The position numbers and the translations under genes were made by a program. DNA of 64,000 nucleotides from Peribacillus kribbensis DSM 17871 (lineage in GTDB: Bacteria; Bacillota; Bacilli; Bacillales; DSM-1321), in assembly GCF_000430765.1 (NCBI RefSeq), contig NZ_KE387244.1, positions 169,629 to 233,628 of the forward strand, given 5' to 3'. Shown piece after piece: positions 63,345-64,000 of this stretch (positions are counted from its first letter, which is position 1; each line of letters starts with the position of its first letter). The notes below the pieces were generated by a model. It was given only the letters and a program-made list of their open reading frames with translations. It ran no database searches and was not told the origin of the DNA.

Positions 63345-64000
63345 GTGACTAAAAAATATATTCATATTTTCATATATACTTTGTTAATTGGTTTTATATC
63401 CTTGATGATTGGGAAAACAACGATTATAGCAAAAAACGACAGCGACTTGGCCCGGATGGTAGAAGTGTTGAAGCATGAGAAGGAAATGAAGATTAAAGAA
63501 TGGTCCGTTTTTGCACGCGAGTCAGACCTTTCCATAGACAGCAAGAGTAAGTTTTATAAAAAAACTGCAGAACTCAAAGCAAAGTACCCTGATTTCAGCT
63601 GGTCATTTGATCCGGAAGAACGTGCCCTCACTGCTGCGGGAGTGAAAAACAACAGAGAATCGGGCCTTAAAGAGACAATAAAAGTCATGATGCCTCTTTC
63701 TAAAAAAGACCCGGTGTCGTACATGCTGTATGAAGTTAAAGGAGAAAAATGGAGCGGTCAGTATTCTGGATATTTGAGTAAAGACTTTCAGCTTAGAATT
63801 AATGACATTTTTCGCGGAAATCCATCAATTTTCACTTGTATTAAAGGGGAAATCAATGGTAATATTGATGAGGTTTTATCTTTTTATGTAAAGAAGATGA
63901 TAACAGCTTTTAATGCGGATGAAATAGAGAGCATCAAAGAGAAAGATTTCCTATCGATTTCAGCGCACACAAAATTATTCAGTCAAACTTTACCGAATGA
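63345..64000 (+). CDS. ywmB: YwmB family protein (TATA-box-binding-like fold), cut by the window end
   Basis: The frame opens at GTG 63345 behind GGAGGGGG and stays open to the last base (218 codons seen), so the stop lies outside. Residues 1-30 form an N-terminal membrane or signal helix after KKYIH. The rest resembles B. subtilis YwmB (DUF1779): KIKEWSVFAR, VSYMLYEVKGEKWSGQY and IFTCIKGEINGN fall in the family order. Its function is unknown; it lies next to murAA and spoIID in Bacillus, which are expected beyond the edge. Confidence 0.88.
   Translation, partial: MTKKYIHIFIYTLLIGFISLMIGKTTIIAKNDSDLARMVEVLKHEKEMKIKEWSVFARESDLSIDSKSKFYKKTAELKAKYPDFSWSFDPEERALTAAGVKNNRESGLKETIKVMMPLSKKDPVSYMLYEVKGEKWSGQYSGYLSKDFQLRINDIFRGNPSIFTCIKGEINGNIDEVLSFYVKKMITAFNADEIESIKEKDFLSISAHTKLFSQTLPN

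Overview
The window reads as chromosomal DNA of an endospore-forming member of the Bacillaceae. Gene content and order follow the Bacillus subtilis speB to ywmB segment closely. Sporulation genes (spo0F, spoIIR), the RNA polymerase delta subunit, a DnaA-box cluster at ywlB/ywlC and ordinary Gram-positive promoters and ribosome binding sites agree with that. The genus cannot be fixed from the sequence alone. No rRNA, tRNA, insertion sequence, prophage or CRISPR array was seen.

Layout. 1-335: interspersed hairpin repeats. 336-6302: agmatinase, ywiB-argS, then uvsE and a cardiolipin synthase on the minus strand. 6434-17355: a fatty and branched-chain acyl-CoA region with fadF, then an operon of thiolase, 3-hydroxyacyl-CoA dehydrogenase, two acyl-CoA dehydrogenases, a TetR regulator and the fused B12 mutase IcmF. 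FadR-like operators and a cre site stand in front of it. 17729-27475: rpoE, pyrG with a reiterative-transcription attenuator, ywjG (minus), spo0F, fbaA, murZ, a decayed glpX, rho, rpmE and tdk. The tal gene found here in B. subtilis is absent. 27953-36610: an orphan small gene, prfA-prmC, spoIIR behind a sigma-F promoter, ywlB, a DnaA-box cluster, ywlC, mntP, ywlE, a chemoreceptor gene where B. subtilis has rpiB, and ywlG. 36611-37365: a tandemly duplicated block of hairpin repeats. 37602-40874: glyA, upp, mnaA. 41054-41260: a 52-bp tandem hairpin repeat. 41527-43719: a secreted subtilase. 43780-51147: the complete atp operon (atpZ-I-B-E-F-H-A-G-D-C). 51393-62757: an 11-gene complex I operon (nuoABCDHIJKLMN) without nuoEFG, whose NuoC carries a roughly 480-residue Ala/Lys-rich repeat extension. 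62977-64000: ywzB and the start of ywmB, cut by the window edge.

How the genes work together. Acyl-CoA oxidation in the left half yields reduced carriers. The nuo and atp operons on the right form the proton-pumping and ATP-making part of respiration. The middle holds housekeeping functions for CTP, cell wall, transcription and translation termination, thymidine and uracil salvage and one-carbon metabolism, together with sporulation signalling. The most unusual items are the repeat-expanded NuoC, the glpX remnant with missing tal, the repeat blocks, and the mixed mmg/acdA/icmF operon with its layered control sites. All are variations on known systems; I found no clearly new multi-gene system.
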